A stretch of DNA of 64,000 nt from Ephydatia muelleri (Eukaryota > Porifera > Demospongiae > Spongillida > Spongillidae), in assembly GCA_013339895.1 (NCBI GenBank), contig JABACO010000014.1, positions 2,414,490 to 2,478,489 on the forward strand. Reading direction: 5' to 3'. Below the pieces are notes generated by a model. The model made no database searches. It was not told the DNA's origin and saw only the letters and a list, made by a program, of their open reading frames with translations. The translations under genes were made by a program, and so were the position numbers. Positions within the stretch are counted from its first letter, which is position 1. Every line of letters starts with the position of its first letter. Below are positions 1 through 16,193 of this stretch, in pieces.

Positions 1-853
1 GAATTGTCAAATTCGACGAATTGTACAATTGGCTCTCGGCTCTCCTAAGACTCTGCAGGAAAAAGGACACTGATAATACTGTATGATCTTCTGTTATTAG
101 CTCTGCTACTGCAAGAGGAGATTTTCCTTCATTGGGATGTTTAAGCACTACAGCGTAGTAGTAAACCGTAGGCTGCTTGCCTTGCTGTTTTGGCAGAGCA
201 ACGATTGTTCCAGTAGCATCACAAAACAGAGATGAATTTTTGGATACTTCATGATACAATCTAACAGAAGCTTCATTGAAGCATATTACGCTGAATGGTG
301 ATGCGTGGATATGTTGTATGAAGCCTTTTACAACTCTAGGCTTAGCAATAGATTCATTTTCAGATTTGATGATGCAGTTTTTAAGTAGTAGCAGTGATGC
401 TATAAGATCTTTGTTAAATTGAAGTGCTAATCGAGCTTCTGATGAAATTGTTCTCATCACACTGCTAGAGCACCCAACTCCATCTCTGTTCCCAGCTGCA
501 TATTGCTCAGACGCCAGCATTTTTAGTTGCTTGTGGTACTCCTTGGATGGTGCTACATGTGTGCTCTGAAAGTGCTGTTTCAGCTGACTTCGTACTGATG
601 AACTAATCTTTCTTGCCTGTTTTTCCCCAGTAGCATGATGAACAAACCCTGTAAAATTGACCTGTGCAATCACATTGTCAGCTTGGATGCTTTTATTGCT
701 GATGGTCAGCTTTGCTATAACAGGACAACTTGAAAATGTGCAGTAAGCATCTGCTCGGAATATAGGACCATGTTGCTTTTGTGACTTTTCCTTTTTAATC
801 CAGTGACGTTTGAATGCAAAAACTGCAGCATTTATTAAGCTCATGCAGTCCAT
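1..853 (-). CDS. Transposase-derived (MULE-like?) domain protein, 3' part, runs off left edge
   Basis: An open frame starts at an ATG at 853 (a stop lies three codons upstream) and stays open to the first base of the window, about 284 codons, so the 3' end is outside. Visible blocks are PIFRADAYCTFSSC near residue 30, an Arg/Lys-rich stretch, CDATGTIVALP near 210, then YYYAVVLKHP and LAVAELITEDHTV. The CDATG block followed by a YYY/VVLKHP strand resembles the first catalytic Asp region of MULE-type DDE transposases and a related uncharacterised protein family that I recall from cnidarians and sponges. The later catalytic residues would be off-window. The frame probably joins the PHD-finger exons just upstream on the same strand. 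It could be a domesticated gene or a mobile-element gene. The reading frame is solid; the family call is tentative. Confidence 0.5.
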   Translation of the reverse strand, partial: MDCMSLINAAVFAFKRHWIKKEKSQKQHGPIFRADAYCTFSSCPVIAKLTISNKSIQADNVIAQVNFTGFVHHATGEKQARKISSSVRSQLKQHFQSTHVAPSKEYHKQLKMLASEQYAAGNRDGVGCSSSVMRTISSEARLALQFNKDLIASLLLLKNCIIKSENESIAKPRVVKGFIQHIHASPFSVICFNEASVRLYHEVSKNSSLFCDATGTIVALPKQQGKQPTVYYYAVVLKHPNEGKSPLAVAELITEDHTVLSVSFFLQSLRRAESQLYNSSNLTI

Positions 854-1388
854 TCGCCATCACATGAACCCAAGATGGATGCATGCAATCAGCCAAATAA
901 ATGGCACTCCAAACAAATCTTGGAATGTAAAAATAACCGCACTCCGAAACTATTTTGCTAAAAGCCGTGCTTGTTGACAAGTCTGTTGATTGAGCAAGAA
1001 GGTCTGAGGTGATCCTGGATAGTTGCTGTTCCTAAAATGTATTACTATGTCACTATACATGCTATTGCTTCATGCATGGCATTCTTGAAGTTCAATTTGA
1101 AATGCTACATTTATTCCATACAAGTGCATGCATGCATAAATGTCTCGATACAGAGAACAAGTAAAATAAAACATCTATTGGGAACTAAGAAATGAAGGGT
1201 AACGTTATTGTTACCTTAGCTATTCTACCATGATGCATGCATCCACAGTGATATGCATGCAGCTGACAGAAACATTACAAACCTGTGGTTGAGTTGCAAT
1301 TACATTAGAGTCTGTATGGAGTTCTGTATTTAAGCCAAAAAAATGCAATAAACATTTTAGAAATGCAACAATGACAATGTGCAATTAC

Positions 1389-2540
1389 CCTCAATATAGA
1401 ACGGATTCTCATTATGCTGTGTAGAGCAGTCTGGGCATTTAAACACACCAATATGTGATGCTTCAGTTTCGCTAACTCCAATGCAGGTACCATGAAACCA
1501 CCCGTTACAGTAATCACATCCAATCATGAATCTGTAATGGATGCCGATAAAACCTATAATCAATCACATGATGCACTAAAGTTCTACCTTAAAGGATCGT
1601 AGGGCTGATGACATATGCAATACAACTGTCTTGCCACTAATGTAGTGCGAAATTATAACAATTGATAATTCTACATTCTACTGTTCTGATATATACCTTT
1701 TTCATTCTCCGCTGTTTCAGATTTTGTGTCCTAATTGAAAATTAGAACTAGCAAAGTCCATATGATAACATAAAGAATTTATAACAATATCATTAAATGA
1801 GATTCTAAGCTCTCTTTCAGCAAAGCTTGGTCATCCCAATCATGTTCACTTGCAGCATCTTCATCGTCCTCTGGTACACTCATCACCTTTCTCTGTGCAC
1901 AAGCACCCTCAAATTCTAGCGGGGGTGAATCCTTCACTTGCTGCTTCAGTTGGGTGGAGACACTCTTTTTCCCACGACGAGGCACCTTCTCCTCCTGTAA
2001 CACAACCACCCTGTTCTCCAGATCATCATCCATGGTAAACTGATTACCTTGTTCTGTGGACAAGCCAACTCAAATTCTAGCGGGGGTAAATCCTTCACTT
2101 GCTGCTTCAGTTGGGTCGAGACACTCTTTTTCCCATGACCAGGCACCTTCTCCTCCTGTAACACAACCACCCTGTTCTCCAGATCATCACCCACCTCACC
2201 CTTATCCAAAGATATCTTCACAATCTCTTCGTCATGGTTTTGGATCTGGATCTCCACTGAAAAAATAAGACAACTGATCAATGGATGAATAAGAGTCAAT
2301 ACATACCAAGGGCTTTGTCAATCTTCACCTTGTTGCGATACCAGCACATGTAAACAGAGTAGACATACTTTTCTGATGGATTTTTGCAAGATGACAATGC
2401 TGCAGCAACTAAGAACCAGAATCCACCAGGGGGAGTTCGTGAATGATTTGGTGGAGGCCATACTCCCTCTCTTAAAACACCAATGAGTTCTTCCAAAATA
2501 ATGTTGTACTTTATCTTGTTCGGCTGAATAAATGCACACT
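1389..2540 (-). CDS. Upstream exons of the same gene: PHD-type zinc finger and acidic linker
   Basis: Three exon-like blocks read leftward. Block one (about 2540-2307) ends at a GTATGT donor and contains GGFWFLVAAALSSCKNP. Block two begins at 2256 after a TTATTTTTTCAG acceptor and reads VEIQIQNHDEEIVKISLDKG, then a charged region with DLENRVVVLQEEKVP. Block three (1531-1389, CAG acceptor, GTAATT donor) reads CDYCNGWFHGTCIGV then FKCPDC, the second half of a PHD finger: Cys pair, W-F-H-x-x-C and the closing CPDC. PHD fingers bind histone tails or unmodified peptides, so the product may act on chromatin. The first Cys pair must come from an earlier exon. Order and strand fit fusion to the transposase-like frame at 853-1. 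The linker exon carries a tandem duplication (see 1911-2192), so its true length is uncertain. Confidence 0.45.
1911..2192. repeat. Two-copy tandem duplication, 161-bp spacing
   Basis: The segment beginning AAATTCTAGCGGGGGT occurs at 1911 and again at 2072 and stays alike for about 120 bp through the block that encodes DLENRVVVLQEEKVP on the minus strand. The spacing of 161 bp is not a multiple of three, so both copies cannot be read in one frame without an intron or a frame break. Confidence 0.85.
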
Positions 2541-2735
2541 TTTTGAAAAGAAAAATCTACCATTCTTCCAACTTTAGAAAAACTGTGCATGCAAATTGTT
2601 TGTAATGCTTTTATAGGTCAAGCAGATTCCAGAACTTTTCGAAGTTTTAACCCCTCAATACATATTACCACCTGATCATGCTGTCTCACACCATCTCTCA
2701 CAATCTAACTCAACAAGAAGGTGTGAAGCCATGGC

Positions 2736-5241
2736 TACCATGAACTTGCCACTAGCACAGGCATGTCATGCTGTGTGTGATGTCTCAGTAGCGCAGCCTC
2801 ACCTGTATTTTGGTTTGTTTGGTTGGGGGCATGCAACTCTTAAAATTGTTCCTATGTATGCACACTTGAACCTCTCCTGTTCAAAAAGGGGAGGGGCCAA
2901 GGGCGTGCCACTAGCATAGGCATGTCATGTGGGCTGTGTGTGATGTCTGAGTAGTGCAGCCTCACCTGTATTTTGGTTTGTTTGGTTGGGGGCATGCAAT
3001 TCTTAAAATTGTTCCTATGTATGCACACTTGAACCTCTCCTGTTCAAAAAAAGGAGGGGCCATGGGCGTGCCACTAGCATAGGCATGTCATGTGGGCTGT
3101 GTGTGATGTCTCAGTAGTGCAGCCTCACCTGTATTTTGGTTTGTTTGGTTGGGGGTATAAAATTGTCCCTATGTATGCACACTTGAACCTCTCCTGTTCA
3201 AAAAGGGGAGGGGCCAAGGGCGTGCCATTAGCATAGGCATGTCATGTGGGCTGTGTGTGATGTCTCAGTAGTGCAGCCTCACCTGTATTTTGGTTTGTTT
3301 GGTTGGGGGTATGCAACTCTTAAAATTGTTCCTATGTATGCACACTTGAACCTCTCCTGTTCAAAAAGGGGAGGGGCCAAGGGCGTGCCACTAGCATAGG
3401 CATGTCAAGTGGGCTGTGTGTGATGTCTCGGTAGTGCAGCCTCACCTGTATTTTGGTTTGTTTGGTTGTGGGTATGCAACTCTTAAAATTGTTGCTATGA
3501 ATGCACACTTGAACCTCTCCTGTTCAAAAAGGGGAGGGGCCAAGGGCGTGCCACTAGCATAGGCATGTCATGTGGGCTGTGTGTGATGTCTGAGTAGTGC
3601 AGCCTCACCTGTATTTTGGTTTGTTTGGTTGGGGGTATAAAATTGTCCCTATGTATGCACACTTGAACCTCTCCTGTTCAAAAAGGGGAGGGGCCAAGGG
3701 CGTGCCATTAGCATAGGCATGTCATGTGGGCTGTGTGTGATGTCTCAGTAGTGCAGCCTCACCTGTATTTTGGTTTGTTTGGTTTGGGGGCATGCAACTC
3801 TTAAAATTGTTCCTATGTATGCACACTTGAACCTCTCCTGTTCAAAAAGGGGAGGGGCCATGGGCGTGCCACTAGCATAGGCATGTCATGTGGGCTGTGT
3901 GTGATGTCTGAGTAGTGCAGCCTCACCTGTATTTTGGTTTGTTTGGTTTGGGGCATGCAACTCTTAAAATTGTTCCTATGTATGCACACTTGAACCTCTC
4001 CTGTTCAAAAAGGGGAGGGGCCATGGGCGTGCCACTAGCATAGGCATGTCATGTGGGCTGTGTGTGATGTCTCAGTAGTGCAGCCTCACCTGTATTTTGG
4101 TTTGTTTGGTTGGGGGTATAAAATTGTCCCTATGTATGCACACTTGAACCTCTCCTGTTCAAAAAGGGGAGGGGCCAAGGGCGTGCCACTAGCATAGGCA
4201 TGTCAGGTGGGCTGTGTGTGATGTCTGAGTACTGCAGCCTCACCTGTATTTTGGTTTGTTTGGTTGTGGGTATGCAACTCTTAAAATTGTTGCTATGAAT
4301 GCACACTTGAACCTCTCCTGTTCAAAAAGGGGAGGGGCCAAGGGCGTGCCACTAGCATAGGCATGTCATGTGGGCTGTGTGTGATGTCTGAGTAGTGCAG
4401 CCTCACCTGTATTTTGGTTTGTTTGGTTGGGGGTATAAAATTGTCCCTATGTATGCACACTTGAACCTCTCCTGTTCAAAAAGGGGAGGGGCCAAGGGCG
4501 TGCCATTAGCATAGGCATGTCATGTGGGCTGTGTGTGATGTCTCAGTAGTGCAGCCTCACCTGTATTTTGGTTTGTTTGGTTTGGGGGCATGCAACTCTT
4601 AAAATTGTTCCTATGTATGCACACTTGAACCTCTCCTGTTCAAAAAGGGGAGGGGCCATGGGCGTGCCACTAGCATAGGCATGTCATGTGGGCTGTGTGT
4701 GATGTCTGAGTAGTGCAGCCTCACCTGTATTTTGGTTTGTTTGGTTTGGGGCATGCAACTCTTAAAATTGTTCCTATGTATGCACACTTGAACCTCTCCT
4801 GTTCAAAAAGGGGAGGGGCCATGGGCATGCCACTAGCATAGGCATGTCATGTGGGCTGTGTGTGATGTCTCAGTAGTGCAGCCTCACCTGTATTTTGGTT
4901 TGTTTGGTTGGGGGTATAAAATTGTCCCTATGTATGCACACTTGAACCTCTCCTGTTCAAAAAGGGGAGGGGCCAAGGGCGTGCCACTAGCATAGGCATG
5001 TCAGGTGGGCTGTGTGTGATGTCTGAGTACTGCAGCCTCACCTGTATTTTGGTTTGTTTGGTTGTGGGTATGCAACTCTTAAAATTGTTGCTATGAATGC
5101 ACACTTGAACCTCTCCTGTTCAAAAAGGGGAGAGGCCAAGGGCGTGCCACTAGCATAGGCATGTCATGTGGGCTGTGTGTGATGTCTCAGTAGTGCAGCC
5201 TCACCTGTATTTTGGTTTGTTAGGTTGGGGGCATGCAGGTT
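2736..5241. repeat. Tandem satellite, 154-164 bp units, with 798-bp higher-order repeat
   Basis: Units starting GGGCTGTGTGTGATGTCT begin at 2931, 3094, 3248, 3411, 3574, 3728, 3892, 4055, 4209, 4372, 4526, 4690, 4853, 5007 and 5170, with a partial unit before 2931. Two length classes alternate: about 163 bp (with a GCATGCAACTCTTAAAATTG segment) and 154 bp (GGTATAAAATTGTCCC variant). From 3574 the order of variants repeats exactly with period 798 bp, that is 5 units (3574 to 4372 to 5170). Short frames inside it are shadows. The array ends at about 5241 in unrelated sequence. Confidence 0.95.
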
Positions 5242-7436
5242 ATAATGATGGCCTTCTTTTGGCTTTTGTTCATTGTACGTTATTATTAACTTTGTGTAGG
5301 TCTAGGTACATTTTTATGCATACTAGTAGTAAAGTACTTTACTATATACTAGCGCGTCTATCGATTTTACCAGAGATCATCTATATATGATCTCTGATTT
5401 TACAGTTGCGCCTCAGCGCCCGCGGCGCGCGATGTTCTTAATTGGTGTTTAAATGTGCGGCTACGGAATGTTAGGCTAACTTCACATGGGTTCATTAGCC
5501 AAGCTTTTCTTTTTCGCAGCACACTCATGTCGATTTCAGGTCTTCACCAGTCTCATTTCATGACTCGTCAACTAAAAACGTTAATGCCTTCGATGGAACA
5601 GAAGGTGGCGGCATGTTGCTAGATCTATTGCTCAGCTGTTGCGTAGCAGAGTTGACCTCACGCTGATTCCCAAAATAGCTGAAAATTGATTCTTTAAATA
5701 GCTAGCTATTAATAAATAGTGTCAGATTTGCATAATGAAATCATTAATATTACAGGCCTCGGCTAGATATAGAGAATAATATATGCCTCGGGGCGGAAAA
5801 GAACGAACTCTGCGTGGGTTATCAATGTACATGTATTGAAATCTACCTTTTTGGCATTCCAGAGGTGGTTGTAAGCAATAGATGATGTGAAGGGGTTCTA
5901 TAAGGCATGCGACTTTCCACATGTTACCAGCAGTCCTCCCTACCTCTGATGCAACAGGCGAGGTTAGGCTTGTAAAACACTCTGAGGGTCTGTGTTATTC
6001 TGTCATGGACTGTAGTGCACTCCTACGTCATAGTGACATGAGACTATCTAAGTAGAGGAAAATCCAAACTACCCTATACCCCAATTAACTAAACACCTAA
6101 TCACAAAGTGGTGATTCCTCAAGGTTCAGATGGAACAAATGTGTTGTGCAAACAGAAACAGTTCTACATGTAGAAGCAATATATGATCAGTAGCATAGAA
6201 CACAAGCTACCCCCACCCTTAGATGAGGGTGCTGATTTGAACAAGGGGCCTGGACAAATAAGAGGGCCAGCACATACACCTTTATGTCAGGTTTGCTAAG
6301 GAGAAACAGATGCCACCTCACTGGAATGTCCTCATCAGACAAACACAATGAAGGCTAGAATCAATTTAATAACACAAATGCACCACATCTTCATATTGGT
6401 ACAGCCATTAGTTTTGAAGCAATCAGTACAGCTACAATGAGATGGATCTTTTGATCATAAGCAGTGGAATAGATGGTCATTTATTATAGCAATGGTTGTA
6501 GAACGATAGAGCAATCATGGCTGAGTGCTTGCCCATACTATACAGACTTCTTGTTCATTATAAAAGTGTACTCTTTTGTGCATAACCACATGCATTGCAT
6601 CATTTGGCTCAGCAGGTCATGGTTATATAAATGTAGCTGAATAAATTGGTACAGAAATAAAGTTTAAAAATACATTACATGCACACCCTTAACTCTCAAT
6701 CAATTCCATGTAATTATTACAAGACGGGTGAAATTTGCAGCATGATTTTAAAATGTTCCATGAGACTGTTTAGCATAAAAATAAACACGGAAAAACAAGC
6801 AAGGTGCACATTATATAGAAGGAATCAGATTTTCTGCTATGAAGTTCATGATATATCCCTGAGGGGAAAGATGAGAAGTAGTTAACATAAATCAACGAGA
6901 AATGGACACATATAATGCTACTCAGAGGCACAAGAATTTGGTAGTCCATGTTAACTGATAGTGAGTATGCCACTCTCACTGCACACAATGGTTTCTTAAT
7001 AATGCACATGCGCACAGCTGTCACCAATTTCATTTTTATTTTATTTTCATCTTTCCATCTACTCTTTAATTAGTGACAGATCTCAAGGGATGATATACAT
7101 GTACTGCTGCTGTCATTATTAAGTCTATGCCTGAAAGTTAAGCTTCAGCCGGGACATAATACCATATGCACGTTGATAATACTTTGCCTTCGCTGTGATT
7201 TGTATTAACAGTTTTATCACAACAGGCAGAGTATGGAGTAACAGTTTTAGATGCTCATCACTGCTACAGGTTATTGACAGACAATCTAGAAATATTAAAC
7301 TTATATTCATAATAGGTGAGCTTGACAAAAGGCATTAGGCAGTGCAATACATTGAGCAGAGTATTGTCAAATCTAAAATACAGCTGTCTTTCTATCTCTG
7401 ATACCATTCCAAAGCCTTGTAGCTTTATACACATGT
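5242..7436. other. No gene recognised; spacer downstream of the ferlin gene
   Basis: AT-rich sequence with only short chance frames. It holds a perfect 9-bp inverted repeat AGAGATCAT/ATGATCTCT at 5372-5395 followed by a short CG-rich patch (5405-5432). The last coding exon and 3' untranslated region of the ferlin gene should lie here or within the (GT)n tract to the right, but I could not place them. Confidence 0.5.
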
Positions 7437-7514
7437 TTACATGTTGCCAACTGCTATTGATCTCAATATGACATTACACCTTATTAAATGGGGAGTTGTG
7501 GGTGTTTTTGTGTT

Positions 7515-7636
7515 GTATGTGTGTATGTGTGTGCATGTGTGTGTGCATGTGTGTGTGTGCATGTGTGTGTGCATGTGTGTGTGCATGTGTGTGTGTGCAT
7601 GTGTGTGTGCATGTGTGTGTGTGCATGTGTGCACAG
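7515..7636. repeat. (GT)n/GCAT microsatellite
   Basis: Alternating GTGTGTGT and GCATGT blocks. Long frames on both strands here are low-complexity shadows. It lies in the last visible ferlin intron, just after the GTATGT donor at 7660. Confidence 0.9.
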
Positions 7637-7660
7637 GTTGGACTGTTCCAGGATACATAC

Positions 7661-12385
<4,725 letters not shown>

Positions 12386-12440
<55 letters not shown>

Positions 12441-12460
12441 ATGTATGTATGTATGTAGGT
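12386..12460. repeat. (GT)n then (ATGT)n microsatellite abutting a splice acceptor
   Basis: About 35 bp of GT repeats followed by seven ATGT repeats. On the minus strand the AC repeat runs directly into the CAG of the ferlin C2 exon acceptor at 12385. Confidence 0.95.
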
Positions 12461-13042
12461 TCTGTGCACAAGATATGCAATACAAAGTGTGCAAGTTTGA
12501 TTTTTGTTTGGTTGGCTTGTCTGGGAGGTTAGCTCTGGCTGAGGAATGCCTCATCTCACTTTTCTCACTATTTAAAGCGAGTGCATGATACGATCAGCAC
12601 ACGAACATAAATTCCATCCCTGTATTGCTACGGGTGTTCCAGTGCTGGCGTGTAAAGAAGTGTATCAGCGCACGAACAGAAGTGTGTTGGGTATGCACAG
12701 AAATGTAATGGTACCTGCATGTACAGAAGTGTACCAGTACATGTACAAAAGTGTTGTGGCACTTGCACAGAGATGTACCAGTGTGTGCACAGAAGTGTAT
12801 TGGGCATGTTCAGACATGTGTCAATAAATGCGCACCCAGCACATGCATGCATGAGCGTTTGGCTGCTGACATAGACCAATACAATACACAAATAGGTGTA
12901 TCAGGTGTATCAGGTGTATCAGGGCACATGTCTTAAGCTCACGTTCTGTGTTACTCACAATTCAGCCATGTCAGCAATCCTAAATGGATGTCCCAAGATC
13001 CTCTGTGTCAACTGTTATTAATAATCATTATATCATCTAAAT
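12461..13042. other. Degenerate short repeats, no gene
   Basis: Sequence rich in AGAAGTGTA(C/T)CAG-type motifs spaced about 28-32 bp from 12650 to 12800, looking like an old decayed tandem array. The missing upstream ferlin exons were not found here or further right. Confidence 0.5.
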
Positions 13043-13172
13043 TTATGACTGCTCATTTCCAGCACCTTCACTTTCAACATCAGATGCCGCTCCGGAAGGT
13101 TCGACAATTTTCAGCTTCTTTCTGACTGTTAGCTTCTTGGATGACTTCCTCCTCATCGACAGACGAGCTTTT
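13043..13172 (-). CDS. Possible C-terminal exon of an unknown basic protein
   Basis: Read leftward, the stretch gives about 42 codons beginning KKARLSMRRKSSKKLTVRKK, then LKIVEPSGAASDVESEGAG and a TAA stop. The mix of basic clusters and a Ser/Glu tail is typical of a nuclear protein end. An ACTGAG acceptor may precede it. It abuts the left boundary of the RNF213-like exon copy exactly, so its own upstream sequence may have been displaced by that duplication. No family was recognised. Confidence 0.3.
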
Positions 13173-13366
13173 TTGCTCAGTTATTTCAAATACCGTTTAA
13201 AATTCCAATCAATTGTTTTTGGATAGCTAAAATAACTTAAATCAATTTTTTCAAATGGCTTTCTGAATTGCCAGCAGAATGCCTAGACTGTTATATTGTC
13301 TCACATTACCATTACACTGTAACTGACACACATTGCAGGCATTCAGGAGCTAACAACCATTACTTT
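13173..13366 (+). pseudogene. Left half of a duplicated RNF213-like intron/exon segment
   Basis: This matches 38117-38305 at roughly 90% by eye, covering the end of an intron (TTATTTCAAATAC, AATTGCnAGCAGAATGCCTAG), the ATTGCAG acceptor and the first codons of the exon. It stops at TTT where the 13367-19777 insertion begins. The right half resumes at 19781. Because intron sequence was copied too, it is a DNA-level duplication, not a retrocopy. Confidence 0.9.
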
Positions 13367-13636
13367 CACAGCGGTTCATATGCGTGATTCCGGGCTCGCA
13401 GTCGCACGCGATCCTAACCGTATTCAATTGGATCCTAAATTTGTCGGTTGTACGATCGCGGCTCTCGTGTGCGGACCGATAGGAAACGGCTGTGGCTGCG
13501 AGTCACGTTTTGTCGCACGTGTTCGCACGCTGACATTTCGTCTGCCGTACCCGTACAGGCTGTTTCGGTCGTCTACCTACACCGTTAAGGCGTATGAGCC
13601 AATCCCGTACGGACCATTCTATATGGAGCGGTATCC

Positions 13637-13800
13637 TCCCCCCCCCCCCCCCCCCCCCGCCTCGCTTGCGTACACCAGGACGCGCATGCTTAAGCGTTTC
13701 AACGAATAGAAGATATGGCAGATTGTATACACTATACAATATCACACACACACACACACACACGACACACACACACAAACACACACGCACACACATTGTC
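13637..13800. repeat. Poly-C tract and (AC)n microsatellite
   Basis: About 21 C residues at 13637-13658 and an AC-rich tract at 13744-13795, both inside the 6.4-kb inserted element. Confidence 0.9.
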
Positions 13801-15500
13801 TCTAGTCTTGTGTGCCATTGCCGCGGCTCTCCAAAGCTCCATCCTGTTTCATACTCCTCCCGTGTCCTTTTCCTGACAATGCAATACACAATCACACATT
13901 GTTGTTAATAACGAAACACCTTACCCTTTAATTGCCGTTGTTCAAGCAATTTGTATCATCAGCGCTAGCCCTTGTATCGCCCTCCTTGAACTCGCTGTGC
14001 GTCTATCACGTTTTCTGGAGAAGTTGGGAAGTACATAGCTAACTGTAAAGTACAGAACATTATTACCTTAAGTATTAACGTAGACTGCGTCTTAGTTTTG
14101 GGATATCTTCATCTGCTGTATATAGAAATAAGGAATTCAAATAAACTAACCTTAGCGGGGTACAGCCTTTATCACCCGATTCGACACATTTCATTGTGAC
14201 AAGTGTACGAGAAGGATTGTAAAACAAACCTATGTTGGTTAGTTTCATAGTTTTGTTGCGCTATTTCTGAGCCTACTGTGAGTTCACAACACGCAGCATT
14301 AGTCCTTTATGATAGCCCTTGGGGACAGATCACATCAAATGGGTTGAGCGAAATCTGAACAATGACGAACCTTGCTACTTCTTTCAATGACCTTTACGGT
14401 AATTAAATGAACGGCTGCGTCGCACATGTGTATCTGATTGGAATATAGACCAGTACAAAGGGTGTGCACAGTTATACACTAACAGATTATCATCCTACAA
14501 ACCTGACTCCATTTTTGCCCCGCACGTTGCAATAACGGATACAACTTAACCGGAATGCAATATCAATAGAGAATCGTTTAAAGGCCCAGGAGCATTTATT
14601 GGAATACATGGAACGGACCTAACTGGATTGCTACCTAGTACCATATCCTGCTTAGCTACCGTGATGCATGACACTTTGGTAAGGACCGCGTAAGATTTCT
14701 CACTTGTATAATGATAGGTTGGCTATAGAATTTTAAGGGAACGTATTCTTTCTAGGTTTTACTTTTTAGATCGGTCAAACTCTGATCTGTTCATATGAAC
14801 GTATGTCGCCTATCAAGAAGACACGTTTGTGTTTTTATATCTGTGCGCACGCTTGCGTGTGTGTATTTGAAGTTATTCGTGCACTTAATTTGACTGTCAG
14901 AGGAGTTACTGATAACCAACTGATATTAGAAGCTTAGCAACATCTGGCCACGTTCATACATCTAGGGTAGATTAGGTAGTGATCGACATGCGCGATAGCG
15001 TAGGTAGTGTTCGGCATCCATGTGTTATTATTTAAAGGGAACGTAGTTGCTTTAAACTATACTTACTGCGTCCTAAGACAACCCAGAAGGATGGTTTGTA
15101 ACCTGTTTAGAAATATTGAAATGTCTTCTTTGAGGCTCTGTATTGTGTTGAAAGTGTGGTTGCCGAACACTCCCTACTGCCAACCATACCTCACATTGCA
15201 TGTCAGCTTTGTAAGTGGTGTACATGTAGTCTCGTAAGTACATAGACAAATTGTAGGACATGTGTCTGGGGTCGAGAGTATGTCTGGTTACTTTCGTCAG
15301 TGTTTATGTGCACAAAGGAATTTAATTACAATCGATGTTACATGCTATAATATTATTCTTAAATTTGTGGCATGACAACCGGTTTGTTTCATGCTTAATA
15401 ATTCTACCCACCAGCTGCTACCCATGATTTAAGGGGCGAACAAGTTCTAAACAACAGATCCATTGTGCCGCATAGGAGTCGAACGGTTTCGGGGGCAGCA
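13800..15500. other. Interior of inserted element, no gene recognised
   Basis: Moderate-GC unique-looking sequence with only short frames. No transposase motif was found in any frame by eye. Confidence 0.4.
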
Positions 15501-15514
15501 CAGGTGAGTCCAGA

Positions 15515-16000
15515 TTTATGTGTGATGTGTGTATACATGTGTGTGTGTGTGCGATGTGTGTATACATGTGTGCGTGTATGTGTATACATGTGTGTGTTTG
15601 TGTGATGTGTGTGTGTATATACATGTGTGTGATGTGTGTATACATGTGCGTGTGTGATGTGTGTATACATGTGCGTGTGTGATGTGTGTATACATGTGTG
15701 TGTATGCATGTGTGTGTGATGTGTGTATACATGTGTGTGTGTTTGTGTGATGCGTGTGTGTGTGTGATGTGTGTATGGTGCGTGTATGCATGTGTGTGGG
15801 ATGTGTGTTATACATGTGTGTGTACATGTGTGTGATGCGTGTATACATGTGTGATGTGTGTATACATGTGTGTGTTTGTGTGATGCGTGTGTGTGTGTGT
15901 GTATACATGTGTGTGTGATGTGTGTATACATGCGTGTGTGTGTGTGTGCATGTGATGTGTGTATACATGTGTGTGTGTGTGTGTGTGTGTGTCACTGCAG
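15515..16000. repeat. TGTGTGATGTGTGTATACATG minisatellite
   Basis: About 490 bp of variant units built from GTGTGATGTGTG and TATACATG. Three long minus-strand frames rich in HTHMYTH arise from it and are not genes. Confidence 0.9.
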
Positions 16001-16166
16001 ACTGCAGATCAACTGGTGTTGTGTGTAGAGTGGTGTGGTGCCTGATGGGGTAGGGAGAAATAAACCCCATCCCCTAAAAATATTTTGCGGAGGTACATTT
16101 CAGAATGCATCTGTACCATTTCCCCCATTACCTCTCAAACTCAAAACACCTCCAACACCCCCCACC

Positions 16167-16193
16167 ACCCCCCCCCCCCCCCCCCCCCCCCCG
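16167..16193. repeat. Poly-C tract
   Basis: About 25 C residues between CCACCA-type repeats and a CGGTGTACATGTACA motif, inside the 6.4-kb inserted element. Confidence 0.9.

Noticed and set aside
2736-5241. Possible CRISPR array or coding repeat protein
   Set aside because: Units of 154-164 bp are contiguous with no unique spacers, and frames are interrupted in every unit.
15404-16070. Frames of up to 184 codons rich in HTHMYTH
   Set aside because: Direct translation of the TGTGTGATGTGTATACATG minisatellite.
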